Shown here one piece after another: positions 11,133 to 18,026 of a DNA stretch of 64,000 nt; position 1 is the stretch's first letter; each line of letters begins with the position of its first letter. A model generated the notes under the pieces. That model was given only the letters and a program-made list of their open reading frames with translations, had not been told where the DNA came from and ran no database searches. The DNA comes from Dactylosporangium aurantiacum (GTDB lineage: Bacteria > Actinomycetota > Actinomycetes > Mycobacteriales > Micromonosporaceae): positions 62,001-126,000 of the forward strand of contig NZ_JNYJ01000011.1 of NCBI RefSeq assembly GCF_000716715.1. The letters are read 5' to 3'. A program made the translations under genes and the position numbers.

Positions 11133-12082
11133 GGGGCCGGTGCCGCGCCGTCCCGGTGGCCCGGCGGTGCCACCGGGGCGGCCACCGGGACGGCCGCGGT
11201 GCGGCGCAGCTGCAGCACCGCGGCCGAGGCCAGGACGAGCAGGCCGCCGGCGAGCTGCACCGGGGTGAGCGACTCGTGCAGCGTCAGCGCGGCCAGGGCG
11301 GTGGTGACGACCGGCTCGAAGGTGGACAGGATCGCGGCGGTCGACGGGCCGGTGCGGCGCAGTCCGGCGAAGAAGGTCAGGGTCGCGGCGACCGTGGAGA
11401 CCACCGCGATGCACGCCAGCCACAGCCAGGCGCGCGGGCCGGCGCCGGGGCCGGGGCCGCCGGTGATGAGGGCGTGGCCGGTCAGGGTGACCGCGGCGCC
11501 CGCCATGACCAGGGCCGACAGCAGGACCGGTGGCAGCCGGTGCACGACGGTGTCGGCGACGAGGATGTACCCGGTGTACGTCGCCGCGGCGCCGAACCCG
11601 AGGACGGCGCCGAGCGGGTCGAAGTCGGCGCCGCCGGTGCCGAGCAGGACCAGCAGCGTGCCGGCGGAGGCGGCGGTGAGCGCCGCGGCGCGGGCCCGGG
11701 TCAGCCGGTCCCGGCGCAGCAGCACGGCGGCGACGGTGACCAGCAGCGGGTACGTGTACAGGATGAGCGACAGCGGCGAGGCGTCCATCCGCCGCAGGGC
11801 GGCGAAGTACAGGCCGGCCTGGGTGGCGTAGCCGACGGCGCCGAGGCCGAGCCCGGTGAGGACCAGCCCGGGCGTGAGCCGGACCGGGCCGTCCGCGGTG
11901 CGCCGCAGGCCCGGGCGCAGCAGCAGCAGCGCGCCCAGGATCGCGGCGGCGAGGGCGAAGCGGACGAGCAGCAGCGTCGCCGGGGTGACGCCGGCGGCGT
12001 ACGCGAACTTGCCGAAGATCGGCAGTGCGCCGAAGCAGGCGGCCGACAGCAGGCACAGTGCGGGACCCATGCCGTTCAGCAT
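11111..12082 (-). CDS. EamA/DMT-family transporter, 323 aa
   Basis: Ten hydrophobic helices arranged as two EamA repeats of five. The first has LLSAACFGALPIFGKFAYAAGV and LRRMDASPLSLILYTYPLLV; the second has FAGLRRTGPSTAAILSTFEPVVT and a terminal LTLHESLTPVQLAGG. These are typical drug/metabolite exporters for amino acids or similar metabolites. An alternative ATG 12 nt downstream (12070) is possible. The gene is divergent from a LysR regulator, the common arrangement in which the regulator controls the exporter. The C-terminus is Pro/Ala-rich and cytosolic. Confidence 0.9.
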   Translation of the reverse strand: MLNGMGPALCLLSAACFGALPIFGKFAYAAGVTPATLLLVRFALAAAILGALLLLRPGLRRTADGPVRLTPGLVLTGLGLGAVGYATQAGLYFAALRRMDASPLSLILYTYPLLVTVAAVLLRRDRLTRARAAALTAASAGTLLVLLGTGGADFDPLGAVLGFGAAATYTGYILVADTVVHRLPPVLLSALVMAGAAVTLTGHALITGGPGPGAGPRAWLWLACIAVVSTVAATLTFFAGLRRTGPSTAAILSTFEPVVTTALAALTLHESLTPVQLAGGLLVLASAAVLQLRRTAAVPVAAPVAPPGHRDGAAPAPQPATQV

Positions 12083-12131
12083 CGGTGGGCGTACCCGTCG
12101 AATCCAGCGACGATTCTTGGAGCTGACCGGT

Positions 12132-12137
12132 TAGATT
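12132..12137 (+). promoter_or_regulatory. -10 element of a leaderless promoter for the LysR gene
   Basis: TAGATT ends 6 nt before the ATG at 12144, so transcription would start at or next to the start codon. This spacing is typical of leaderless actinobacterial mRNAs and explains why no Shine-Dalgarno sequence is visible. Confidence 0.5.
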
Positions 12138-12143
12138 TTGTGC

Positions 12144-13076
12144 ATGGTCACGCTGGATCTGCGCCGGCTGCGGCTGCTGCGCGAGGTGGAGGAGCGCGGC
12201 ACCCTCGGCGCGGTCGCCGTCGCGCTCGGCTACAGCCCGTCATCGGTGTCGCAGCAGCTCAGCGTCCTGGAGCGGGAGACCGGCACGCGGCTGCTGGAGA
12301 AGGCCGGGCGCGGGGTGCGGCTCACCGACGCCGGGCGGCTGCTCGCCGCGCACGCCCGGGTCCTGCTGGCGGCGGCCGAGGCGGCCACGGCGGACCTCGC
12401 CGCGCTGGGCGGCACGGTGCGCGGCACGGTCCGCGCCGGCGGCCTGCAGTCGGCGGCGCGGCGGCTGCTGGTCCCCGCGGTCGCCCGCATGGCGGCCGGG
12501 CACCCGCAGGTGCGCACCGAGATCTCCGAGGTGGAGCTCGAACAGGCGCTGCCGGGGCTGCGGCTCGGCGCGGTCGACCTGGTGGTCAGCGACGAGTACG
12601 ACGGCCATCCGCGGCCCCGGCCGGCCGGGCTGCGGTTCGAGGTCCTGCTGGAGGAGCCGGTGCGGGTGGTCCTGCCGGCCGGGCACCGTCTCGCCGCGCC
12701 CGGCGGGCCGGTCGCCCTGGCCGCGCTGCGGCACGACGTGTGGGTCGCCTCCGACGTCGGTACGGGCCACCACGACATGGTCGTCGGCAACTGCCGGTTG
12801 GTCGGCGGCTACGAGCCGGACGTCCGGCACCGCTCCAACGACGCCGACGTCCAGCTCGGCCTGGTGCGGGCGGCCGCGGCGGTCGCCCTGCTGCCGGCCC
12901 TGGTGCTGCCGGCGGACCCGGCGGCGGACCCGGCGGTGGCGGTCCGCGACGTCGCCGAGGGCCGGTTCGGCCGCCGGCTGGTCGTGGTGCGCCGCGACGG
13001 GCCGCTGCCGCCGGCCGTCGCCGCCTTCCTCGCCGTGGTGCGGGACCTCGCCGGCGACCTGGCCCGCACCCTGTGA
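12144..13076 (+). CDS. LysR-family transcriptional regulator, 310 aa
   Basis: The N-terminal winged helix-turn-helix is clear: LDLRRLRLLREVEERGTLG, then AVALGYSPSSVSQQLSVLE and RTRLLEKAGRGVRLTDAG-like residues up to about 65. A LysR substrate-binding domain follows (about 90-300), with LRLGAVDLVVSDEYD and the late VVVRRDGPLPPAVAAFL. ATG at 12144 is preferred over TTG at 12138 because of the leaderless promoter spacing. It probably controls the divergent EamA exporter; the 61-bp gap between them would hold the operator. Confidence 0.9.
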   Translation: MVTLDLRRLRLLREVEERGTLGAVAVALGYSPSSVSQQLSVLERETGTRLLEKAGRGVRLTDAGRLLAAHARVLLAAAEAATADLAALGGTVRGTVRAGGLQSAARRLLVPAVARMAAGHPQVRTEISEVELEQALPGLRLGAVDLVVSDEYDGHPRPRPAGLRFEVLLEEPVRVVLPAGHRLAAPGGPVALAALRHDVWVASDVGTGHHDMVVGNCRLVGGYEPDVRHRSNDADVQLGLVRAAAAVALLPALVLPADPAADPAVAVRDVAEGRFGRRLVVVRRDGPLPPAVAAFLAVVRDLAGDLARTL

Positions 13077-13082
13077 ACCGGT

Positions 13083-13099
13083 CCGGCGGCGGCCGCCGG
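13083..13099. terminator. GC hairpin between LysR and the toxin-locus immunity gene
   Basis: CCGGCGG faces CCGCCGG with a very short loop between the convergent gene ends 13076 and 13123. Plausible bidirectional terminator. Confidence 0.35.
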
Positions 13100-13122
13100 T
13101 GCCGTCAGGGGTGGGGCGGGTG

Positions 13123-13536
13123 TCAGCTCAGGCCGAGCTCGGCGCGGTGCGGGTAGGCGCGGCCGGACTCGGCCTCCCAGCGGGCGACGGCGTCCTGCTT
13201 CTGCGCCGCGGACGGGGCGAGGAAGTCCAGGTACTGCAGGATCGCCGCGCGGGCCTCGTCGAACGTGTACGTGGCCGAGTCGCCGTCGTCCTCGAGGTCG
13301 GCGACCAGCACCCCGTCGGGGGTGGCCTGGAACAGCGCGGAGTTGCCCTCGTACTCCTCGACCGGCGACTGGCCGGTGCGCACCCGGTCGATCTTGTCGA
13401 GCAGCTGCAGCAGGTCAGGCGCGTAGTTGATGATGTCGCTGATCAGCTGGCCGGCGAGCAGGTTGAAGTGGCCGGTGTCGGTCTTGGCGGACGGTGCGCC
13501 GTACTGGTCGCGGCTGAAGGTGATCCGGTCGCGCAT
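13123..13536 (-). CDS. Candidate immunity protein for the EndoU toxin, 137 aa
   Basis: Acidic protein starting MRDRITFSRDQYGAPSA at ATG 13536; an in-frame TTG at 13557 is the alternative. It has a helical middle (LLAGQLISDIINYAPDLLQLLDKIDRV) and strands around ALFQATPDGVLVADLEDD, ending in helices. No Pfam-level immunity family was recognised. Position directly after the EndoU nuclease gene, small size and acidity are what one expects of the cognate antitoxin in polymorphic toxin loci. It is in the same reading frame as the toxin, separated by a TAG stop. Function is inference from context. Confidence 0.55.
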   Translation of the reverse strand: MRDRITFSRDQYGAPSAKTDTGHFNLLAGQLISDIINYAPDLLQLLDKIDRVRTGQSPVEEYEGNSALFQATPDGVLVADLEDDGDSATYTFDEARAAILQYLDFLAPSAAQKQDAVARWEAESGRAYPHRAELGLS

Positions 13537-13572
13537 GCGTGCACCCGTCTGCGTCAAAGGTTCAGGAGACTC

Positions 13573-13594
13573 GTTGATCGGCTAGTTGATCGGC
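13573..13594. repeat. 10-bp direct repeat spanning the EndoU stop codon
   Basis: GTTGATCGGC occurs at 13573-13582 and 13585-13594 (period 12). The TAG stop of the EndoU gene lies in the unit, so the stop may have arisen through a 12-bp tandem duplication. Confidence 0.6.
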
Positions 13595-14076
13595 CAGGCC
13601 GAGTTCCACGACGTGGTCGTCGGGAAGTTATCGTAGCTGCCCTCGATGACCAGCCCGTCGGACTGCCCGCGCCAGCGCCGCGGGTTCGTCGGGTGCGGCG
13701 TACGGTTCGCGAAGGCGTCCTTGATCGCGTTCTCGACGCGCTGGGGGTGCCAGTTGTCGGGGAAGAACGTGCTCGAGCCGTCCTTCGGGTGCCAGGTGCC
13801 GTCGGCGGCCTGCACGTCGACCCGGGCCCGGTACGTGCCGGACGGGTTGCGCTCCAGGATGAGCTCCATCCCGTCGGCGTCGCGGCGCACCCGGGCACCC
13901 GGCGGGTTCCAGCCGTTGTGCCGGTGGTGGTAGCCGGAGCCGCGCAGCCCGTGCGGCTTGCGCACCACGTGGCCGCGGAAGACGTGCTGGTACCGGGGGT
14001 GCCGCAGCCGCGCCCGCAGCCACTTCTCGACCGGCTGGAACACGCCGCTGCGGCCCCCGCCGCGCCGTCTAACCAC
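13582..14076 (-). CDS. EndoU-domain nuclease toxin, 164 aa
   Basis: GTG at 14076 overlaps the end of the upstream gene. After a short basic stretch the protein shows the bacterial EndoU fold: an RYQHVFRGHVVRK block (first His), GLRGSGYHHRHNGW (second His), a strand YRARVDVQAADGTW, then PKDGSSTFFPDNWHPQR (catalytic Lys region plus the STFFP motif) and a helix VENAIKDAFANR. EndoU toxins cleave RNA and are typically C-terminal warheads of contact-dependent or type VII-secreted toxins. Here the warhead is a separate frame from the export domain encoded just upstream, which is odd; see findings. Confidence 0.85.
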   Translation of the reverse strand: MVRRRGGGRSGVFQPVEKWLRARLRHPRYQHVFRGHVVRKPHGLRGSGYHHRHNGWNPPGARVRRDADGMELILERNPSGTYRARVDVQAADGTWHPKDGSSTFFPDNWHPQRVENAIKDAFANRTPHPTNPRRWRGQSDGLVIEGSYDNFPTTTSWNSAWPIN

Positions 14077-14566
14077 CCAGCACCGCGTTCAGCGCGAGGT
14101 CGATGAGCTGGTCGATGACGACCTGCGTGAGCAGCTTGAAGATCGGTATCTCCAGCAGCGACGCGCCGAACGTGGCGACGGCGGTCGCGATGGCCTGCGC
14201 GATCTCGATCGCGAGCAGGACCAGCTGGACGATCACGTTGATCTTCAAGGCGAGCACGATGCCGGCGCAGATCATCAGGCCGGCGCCGATGAGGTGCGCC
14301 GCGGTCGCGCCGTCCTCCAGGTTGGCCCGCGCCGAGTCCCCCTGCTGCCACGACGCGCGGAACGCCTCGACGGCGCTGTCGTGGTTGGCGGTCCACACCC
14401 GCTGCGCGGCGGCGTCGGCGTCGGCGAGGCCGCTGGTGACCCGGTCCGGGAACGCCATCCACGCCCCGGCCATCTCGAACAGCTTCGTCTCGTCGGCCTC
14501 CGGCCAGCTGTAGCCGAGCATGGCCAGCAGCGAGACCAGCTCACCGGGCAGCTGCAGCCCCATCAT
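14069..14566 (-). CDS. WXG-like/CpnT-type N-terminal toxin domain, 165 aa
   Basis: Starts MMGLQLPGELVSLLAMLGYSW at 14566, overlapping the previous gene by 4 nt. Residues 1-100 are the helical hairpin seen at the N-termini of actinobacterial ESX-linked polymorphic toxins: WPEADETKLFEMAGAW, then a second helix with VWTANHDSAVEAFRASW. Residues 85-165 are hydrophobic (GAGLMICAGIVLALKINVIVQ and on), suggesting a membrane-contact or translocation segment. In the usual architecture this continues straight into the toxin domain, but here it stops at TAG (14069) and the EndoU gene begins 8 nt before, in a different frame. Confidence 0.7.
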   Translation of the reverse strand: MMGLQLPGELVSLLAMLGYSWPEADETKLFEMAGAWMAFPDRVTSGLADADAAAQRVWTANHDSAVEAFRASWQQGDSARANLEDGATAAHLIGAGLMICAGIVLALKINVIVQLVLLAIEIAQAIATAVATFGASLLEIPIFKLLTQVVIDQLIDLALNAVLGG

Positions 14567-14898
14567 CCACCCCCGAGCGCCTGCTTGTAGGAGTTGAGGT
14601 CGGTGCGGTTGCCGGTCTCCGTCTCCACGTAGTTCTCACCCATCCGGCGGGTCAGGGCGCCGATCTGCCCGATCTCGTCGGTGTTGCCGGTGTACGTCTC
14701 GAACGCGAGGTCGCTGATCACGCCGTACACCATCCCGATGAGCGACCCGACGTCGTCGGTGCCCCACGGCTCGCCGTACGCCGCGAGCTCACCCTGGAAC
14801 GCGGTGATCTCACGCTGGATCACCTGTGCGGCGGTGAGGATCCCGTCACCGGAGCGCATGATCCCTTCCGGGTCGATCTCGACACGGTCCGACGACAT
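14563..14898 (-). CDS. ESX-type WXG100-like secretion-associated protein, 111 aa
   Basis: Starts MSSDRVEIDPEGIMRSGDGIL and forms two long helices separated near residues 47-52 (EPWGTDDVG), the common form of actinobacterial WXG100/DUF2563-like partners in which the WxG turn is relaxed to PWGTD. It is four bases after the YbaB-like gene and overlaps the next gene by ATGA. It probably pairs with the helical domain encoded next as an ESX-secreted heterodimer or chaperone. A type VII core machinery is not encoded in this window. Confidence 0.7.
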   Translation of the reverse strand: MSSDRVEIDPEGIMRSGDGILTAAQVIQREITAFQGELAAYGEPWGTDDVGSLIGMVYGVISDLAFETYTGNTDEIGQIGALTRRMGENYVETETGNRTDLNSYKQALGGG

Positions 14899-14902
14899 CG
14901 GC

Positions 14903-15802
14903 TCACGGCTCCCTGATCCTCGACATGATGCCCGTCAGCGCCGCGGTGAGCTGCGTCATCTGGGTCACGCTGGCCTGGCGCACGTCCTCGACCCGGCGGC
15001 GCAGGTCGGCCAGGTCCGCGGCGGCCCGCGCCGCCCCGTCCGCCTCGGCGCCGGCGAGGGCGGCGTTGACCGCGGTGACGGTGTGCGCGGCCAGCTCGAC
15101 CGACGGCAGCCGCATCGCCCACGGCCCGAACGTGAGCCCGGTGACCGTGCCGCCGGCGTCCACCAGGGCCGAGACGTGCCCCTCGTCGTCCGCGCCGCGC
15201 GCCGTGCGGGCGTCCGCGTCGCCGCTGCCCGTGTCGCCGGGACCTGCCGCGCCGGTGCCCGCGTCGCTGGTGCCCGCCGCGCCGGTGCCCGCCGCGCCGG
15301 TGGCCCGGGCGGCGCGCAGGGTGCCGGCGAGGGCGGCGAGGAGCTGGTCCAGGCCCTGCCCGCCGGTGTCGCCGCCGAGGCCGGTGCGGTCGCCGACCTT
15401 GGCGATGGTCCGGTCGAGGGCGGTCTGGATCTCGTACATGGCGCGCTCGCCCTGGTCGCGGACCTGCTCGACGCTCGCCTCCAGCGCCGCGAGGGACGGC
15501 ACGCCGGCCTCGGCGCCGGTCGGCACCGGGACCCGCGACCGCCGCAGCGCCTGGTTGGCCGCCTCGGTGAGCAGCGCGCCGACCTCCTCGCCGGTGCGGC
15601 GCATGACCTGCGGCGCCAGGGTGACGCTGCGCAGCCGCCCGCCGTCGGCGACGACCTCGACCGCGCCGTCCCCGGCGTGTCCGGTCGCCTCCCGCCCCGT
15701 GCCGACCGCCGGTGCGGTGGCGTCCCGGCGCCCGGCGACCGCGCGCACCTCGGCGAGCTGCCGCTTCGCGTCGTCGATCCGCTGCGCGTATTCGTCCGCC
15801 AT
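14903..15802 (-). CDS. YbaB/EbfC-family protein with low-complexity linker, 299 aa
   Basis: ATG at 15802 follows GAGAGGCGG. Residues 1-110 show a YbaB-type fold: MADEYAQRIDDAKRQLAEV, then VEVVADGGRLRSVTLAP and a C-terminal helix LLTEAANQALRRS. A central Gly/Ala/Thr-rich stretch with repeated GTGAAG units (about 180-220) leads to a second YbaB-like half with VTGLTFGPWAMRLPSVELA and VTQMTQLTAALTGIMSRI. YbaB relatives are common as the first gene of actinobacterial ESX/EndoU toxin loci. DNA binding is known for EbfC, but the role here is unknown. Confidence 0.75.
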   Translation of the reverse strand: MADEYAQRIDDAKRQLAEVRAVAGRRDATAPAVGTGREATGHAGDGAVEVVADGGRLRSVTLAPQVMRRTGEEVGALLTEAANQALRRSRVPVPTGAEAGVPSLAALEASVEQVRDQGERAMYEIQTALDRTIAKVGDRTGLGGDTGGQGLDQLLAALAGTLRAARATGAAGTGAAGTSDAGTGAAGPGDTGSGDADARTARGADDEGHVSALVDAGGTVTGLTFGPWAMRLPSVELAAHTVTAVNAALAGAEADGAARAAADLADLRRRVEDVRQASVTQMTQLTAALTGIMSRIREP

Positions 15803-15987
15803 GCCCACCGCCTCTCGTACGCCCGCCGAAAACCCTAACAAGAGCGGCCAATACCGGCCGTCCCGCGCGCTGTGACGGTGGCGACGCGGGGCATCGTCCG
15901 GCCGGGATGATGCGGCTGGTATGGGTCAGCGGGCCGAGGTCATGATGGATATTGACCGCAGCGGATGTGTGCGGAGGTGGGGCGACC

Positions 15988-17139
15988 ATGAGCGGAACCC
16001 GGCGGATCGCGGTGGCCGTGGCGCTGACCCTGGCCGCGGCCGGCGCCGTGGTCGTGGCGGCCTCGACGGCGGCGGTGGCGGCGGACCTGTCGGTGGCGCA
16101 GGCGGTCGCGGCGCAGGACGGGCGGTCCGCGTCGGTGGTCGGCTACGTCGTCGGGCAGCCGACCGCGACCAGCACCGTGCTGCGGTCCGGCTTCACCGGC
16201 GACACCGCGCTCGCGCTCGCCGACACCGCGGGCGAGACCGGCGCCACGCGGATGCTGTACGTGCAGATCACCGCCGCGTACCGGGCCTCGTTCGGGCTGC
16301 AGTCGAACCCGTCGCTGATGGGTCGCCGGCTGGTCGTGGCGGGGCAGCTGACGGCGTACTTCTCCCATGCCGGGCTGAAGTCGCCGACCGCGATGAGCCT
16401 CGCCGGCGCGACGCCGACGCCGACGGTGACGCCGACCGCGTCCGGGCCGGTCGAGCCCTACTACGCCGCGGCGGCCGGCAAGACCGGCCCGGCGCTGCGC
16501 GCGGCGCTGCACGGCATCATCAAGGTGCAGACCACCATCTCGTACGACCAGGTGTGGGACGCCCTCAAGGACACCGACCAGGACCCGGGCAACAGCGCCA
16601 ACGTGATCCTGCTGTACTCGGGGCGGTCGCAGAGCAAGTCCACCAACGGCGGCGGCGCCGACGACTGGAACCGCGAACACGTGTGGGCCAAGTCCCACGG
16701 CGACTTCGGCACCGCGACCGGCCCCGGCACCGACGTGCACCACCTGCGCCCCGAGGACGTGTCGGTCAACGCCGTGCGCGGCAACAAGGACTTCGACACC
16801 GGCGGGTCCGCGGTCGGCGAGGCCCCCGGCTGCCTCACCGACAGCGACTCCTTCGAGCCGCGCGCCGCCGTCAAGGGCGATGTCGCCCGCATGCTCATGT
16901 ACATGGCGATCCGCTACGAGGGCGACGACGGCTGGCCCGACCTGGAGCTCAACGACCTGGTCGGCAACGGCACCGCCCCGCGCATCGGCCGGCTGTCGGT
17001 GCTGCTGCAGTGGCACCGGCAGGACCCGCCGGACGCCTTCGAACGCCGCCGCAACGAGCGGATCTACGCCGCCTGGCAGCACAACCGCAACCCGTTCATC
17101 GACCACCCGGAATGGGCGGCGGCGATCTGGGGCTCCTGA
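15988..17139 (+). CDS. Secreted endonuclease I-family nuclease with N-terminal OB-like domain, 383 aa
   Basis: ATG at 15988 is preceded by GGAGGTGG. A signal peptide (RRIAVAVALTLAAAGAVVVAAS, then AVA) is followed by a strand-rich domain with ASVVGYVVGQPTATS and RLVVAGQLTAYFSHAGLKSP, as in DUF6359/YhcR OB-type domains. A short PT linker leads to the endonuclease I domain (about 155-383): ILLYSGRSQSK, DDWNREHVWAKSHGDF, then TDVHHLRPEDVSVNAVRGNKDF. The WNREHVWAKS and DVHHLRP segments carry the conserved His and metal ligands of the His-Me finger fold. It probably degrades extracellular DNA for nutrition. Confidence 0.92.
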   Translation: MSGTRRIAVAVALTLAAAGAVVVAASTAAVAADLSVAQAVAAQDGRSASVVGYVVGQPTATSTVLRSGFTGDTALALADTAGETGATRMLYVQITAAYRASFGLQSNPSLMGRRLVVAGQLTAYFSHAGLKSPTAMSLAGATPTPTVTPTASGPVEPYYAAAAGKTGPALRAALHGIIKVQTTISYDQVWDALKDTDQDPGNSANVILLYSGRSQSKSTNGGGADDWNREHVWAKSHGDFGTATGPGTDVHHLRPEDVSVNAVRGNKDFDTGGSAVGEAPGCLTDSDSFEPRAAVKGDVARMLMYMAIRYEGDDGWPDLELNDLVGNGTAPRIGRLSVLLQWHRQDPPDAFERRRNERIYAAWQHNRNPFIDHPEWAAAIWGS

Positions 17140-17255
17140 ACCCGGCGACCGGTAACGGAGGGCCGCGACCGGTTCGAACTGGTGTGTGGGCATTCGGATG
17201 GTACGCGCGCAATAGCCTGATAGTCCGCTTGCACGACTGACGAAACTCCATTTAC

Positions 17256-17268
17256 TGTCAGAGTGACA
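17256..17268. promoter_or_regulatory. Inverted repeat, likely NrtR operator
   Basis: TGTCA-GAG-TGACA, a perfect inverted repeat with a 3-bp spacer, lies between the -35 area and the -10 of the Nudix regulator gene. NrtR-family sites in actinobacteria have closely similar TGTCA/TGACA half-sites, so autoregulation is likely. Confidence 0.6.
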
Positions 17269-17273
17269 ATAGC

Positions 17274-17279
17274 TACGGT
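17274..17279 (+). promoter_or_regulatory. -10 element of a leaderless promoter (Nudix regulator gene)
   Basis: TACGGT ends 6 nt before ATG 17286, with TTTACT as a weak -35 at 17251-17256. The operator at 17256-17268 fills the spacer, so bound repressor would block RNA polymerase. Confidence 0.5.
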
Positions 17280-17285
17280 GCATGC

Positions 17286-18026
17286 ATGGAAGTCGATGAC
17301 TGGCATGCGCCGAGAGTGCTCCTCACCGTCGATCTGGTGATCCTGACCCTTCGCGGGCCCCACCTTCACGTACTGCTGGTGCGGCGCGGGGTCGAGCCGC
17401 ACCGCGGCGAGATGGCGCTCCCCGGGGGCTTCCTCAGGGACGCGGAGGAGACCATCGCGGAGGCGGCGCATCGTGAGCTGGCTGAGGAGGCCGGGCTCGA
17501 CGCCGCGTCGCTGCACCTGGAGCGGTCCGGCGTCTATGACGATCCGGGTCGCGACCCCCGGGACCGGGTGGTCTCCGTGGCCTACCTCGCCATCGCACCG
17601 CGACTGCCGGAGCCGGTGGCCGGCACCGACGCGGCCGGCGCGTGCTGGACGCCGGTCGACGACGTCCTCACCGGCCACGTGAAACTCGCCTTCGACCACC
17701 GACGGATCGTCGAGGACGGCGTCGAACGGGCCCGGGCCAAGCTGGAGCGCTCGTCGCTGGCGACCGCGTTCTGCGGCGAGACGTTCACCATCTCCGATTT
17801 ACAGCAGGTGTACGAGGCCGTATGGGGGATCCGGCTCGATCCCCGCAACTTCTACCGAAAGGTGCAGCAGGTGCAGGACTTCATCATCGCGGCCGGACCG
17901 CTGCGCAGGACGGAGCACGGACGGCCCGCCCGGCTCTTCCGGGCCGGACCGGGCAGGACGCTGCATCCGCCGATGCTCCGCCCGGCCGCCCTGGTGACCG
18001 AGGAGGGAGCCGACGATGGACGGTAG
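17286..18026 (+). CDS. NrtR-type regulator: Nudix domain plus winged helix, 246 aa
   Basis: Residues 8-145 form a Nudix domain with the box GGFLRDAEETIAEAAHRELAEEAG, which retains the REL-E-E-AG core and so may still hydrolyse ADP-ribose-like compounds. The C-terminal part (150-230) is the NrtR winged helix: FTISDLQQVYEAVWGI, then NFYRKVQQVQDFI. NrtR repressors bind ADP-ribose or NAD-derived ligands and usually control NAD metabolism. Here it precedes and overlaps (11 nt) a nucleoside-phosphorylase-fold gene, so the operon probably responds to NAD-derived signals. An operator-like repeat lies in its own promoter. Confidence 0.88.
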   Translation: MEVDDWHAPRVLLTVDLVILTLRGPHLHVLLVRRGVEPHRGEMALPGGFLRDAEETIAEAAHRELAEEAGLDAASLHLERSGVYDDPGRDPRDRVVSVAYLAIAPRLPEPVAGTDAAGACWTPVDDVLTGHVKLAFDHRRIVEDGVERARAKLERSSLATAFCGETFTISDLQQVYEAVWGIRLDPRNFYRKVQQVQDFIIAAGPLRRTEHGRPARLFRAGPGRTLHPPMLRPAALVTEEGADDGR

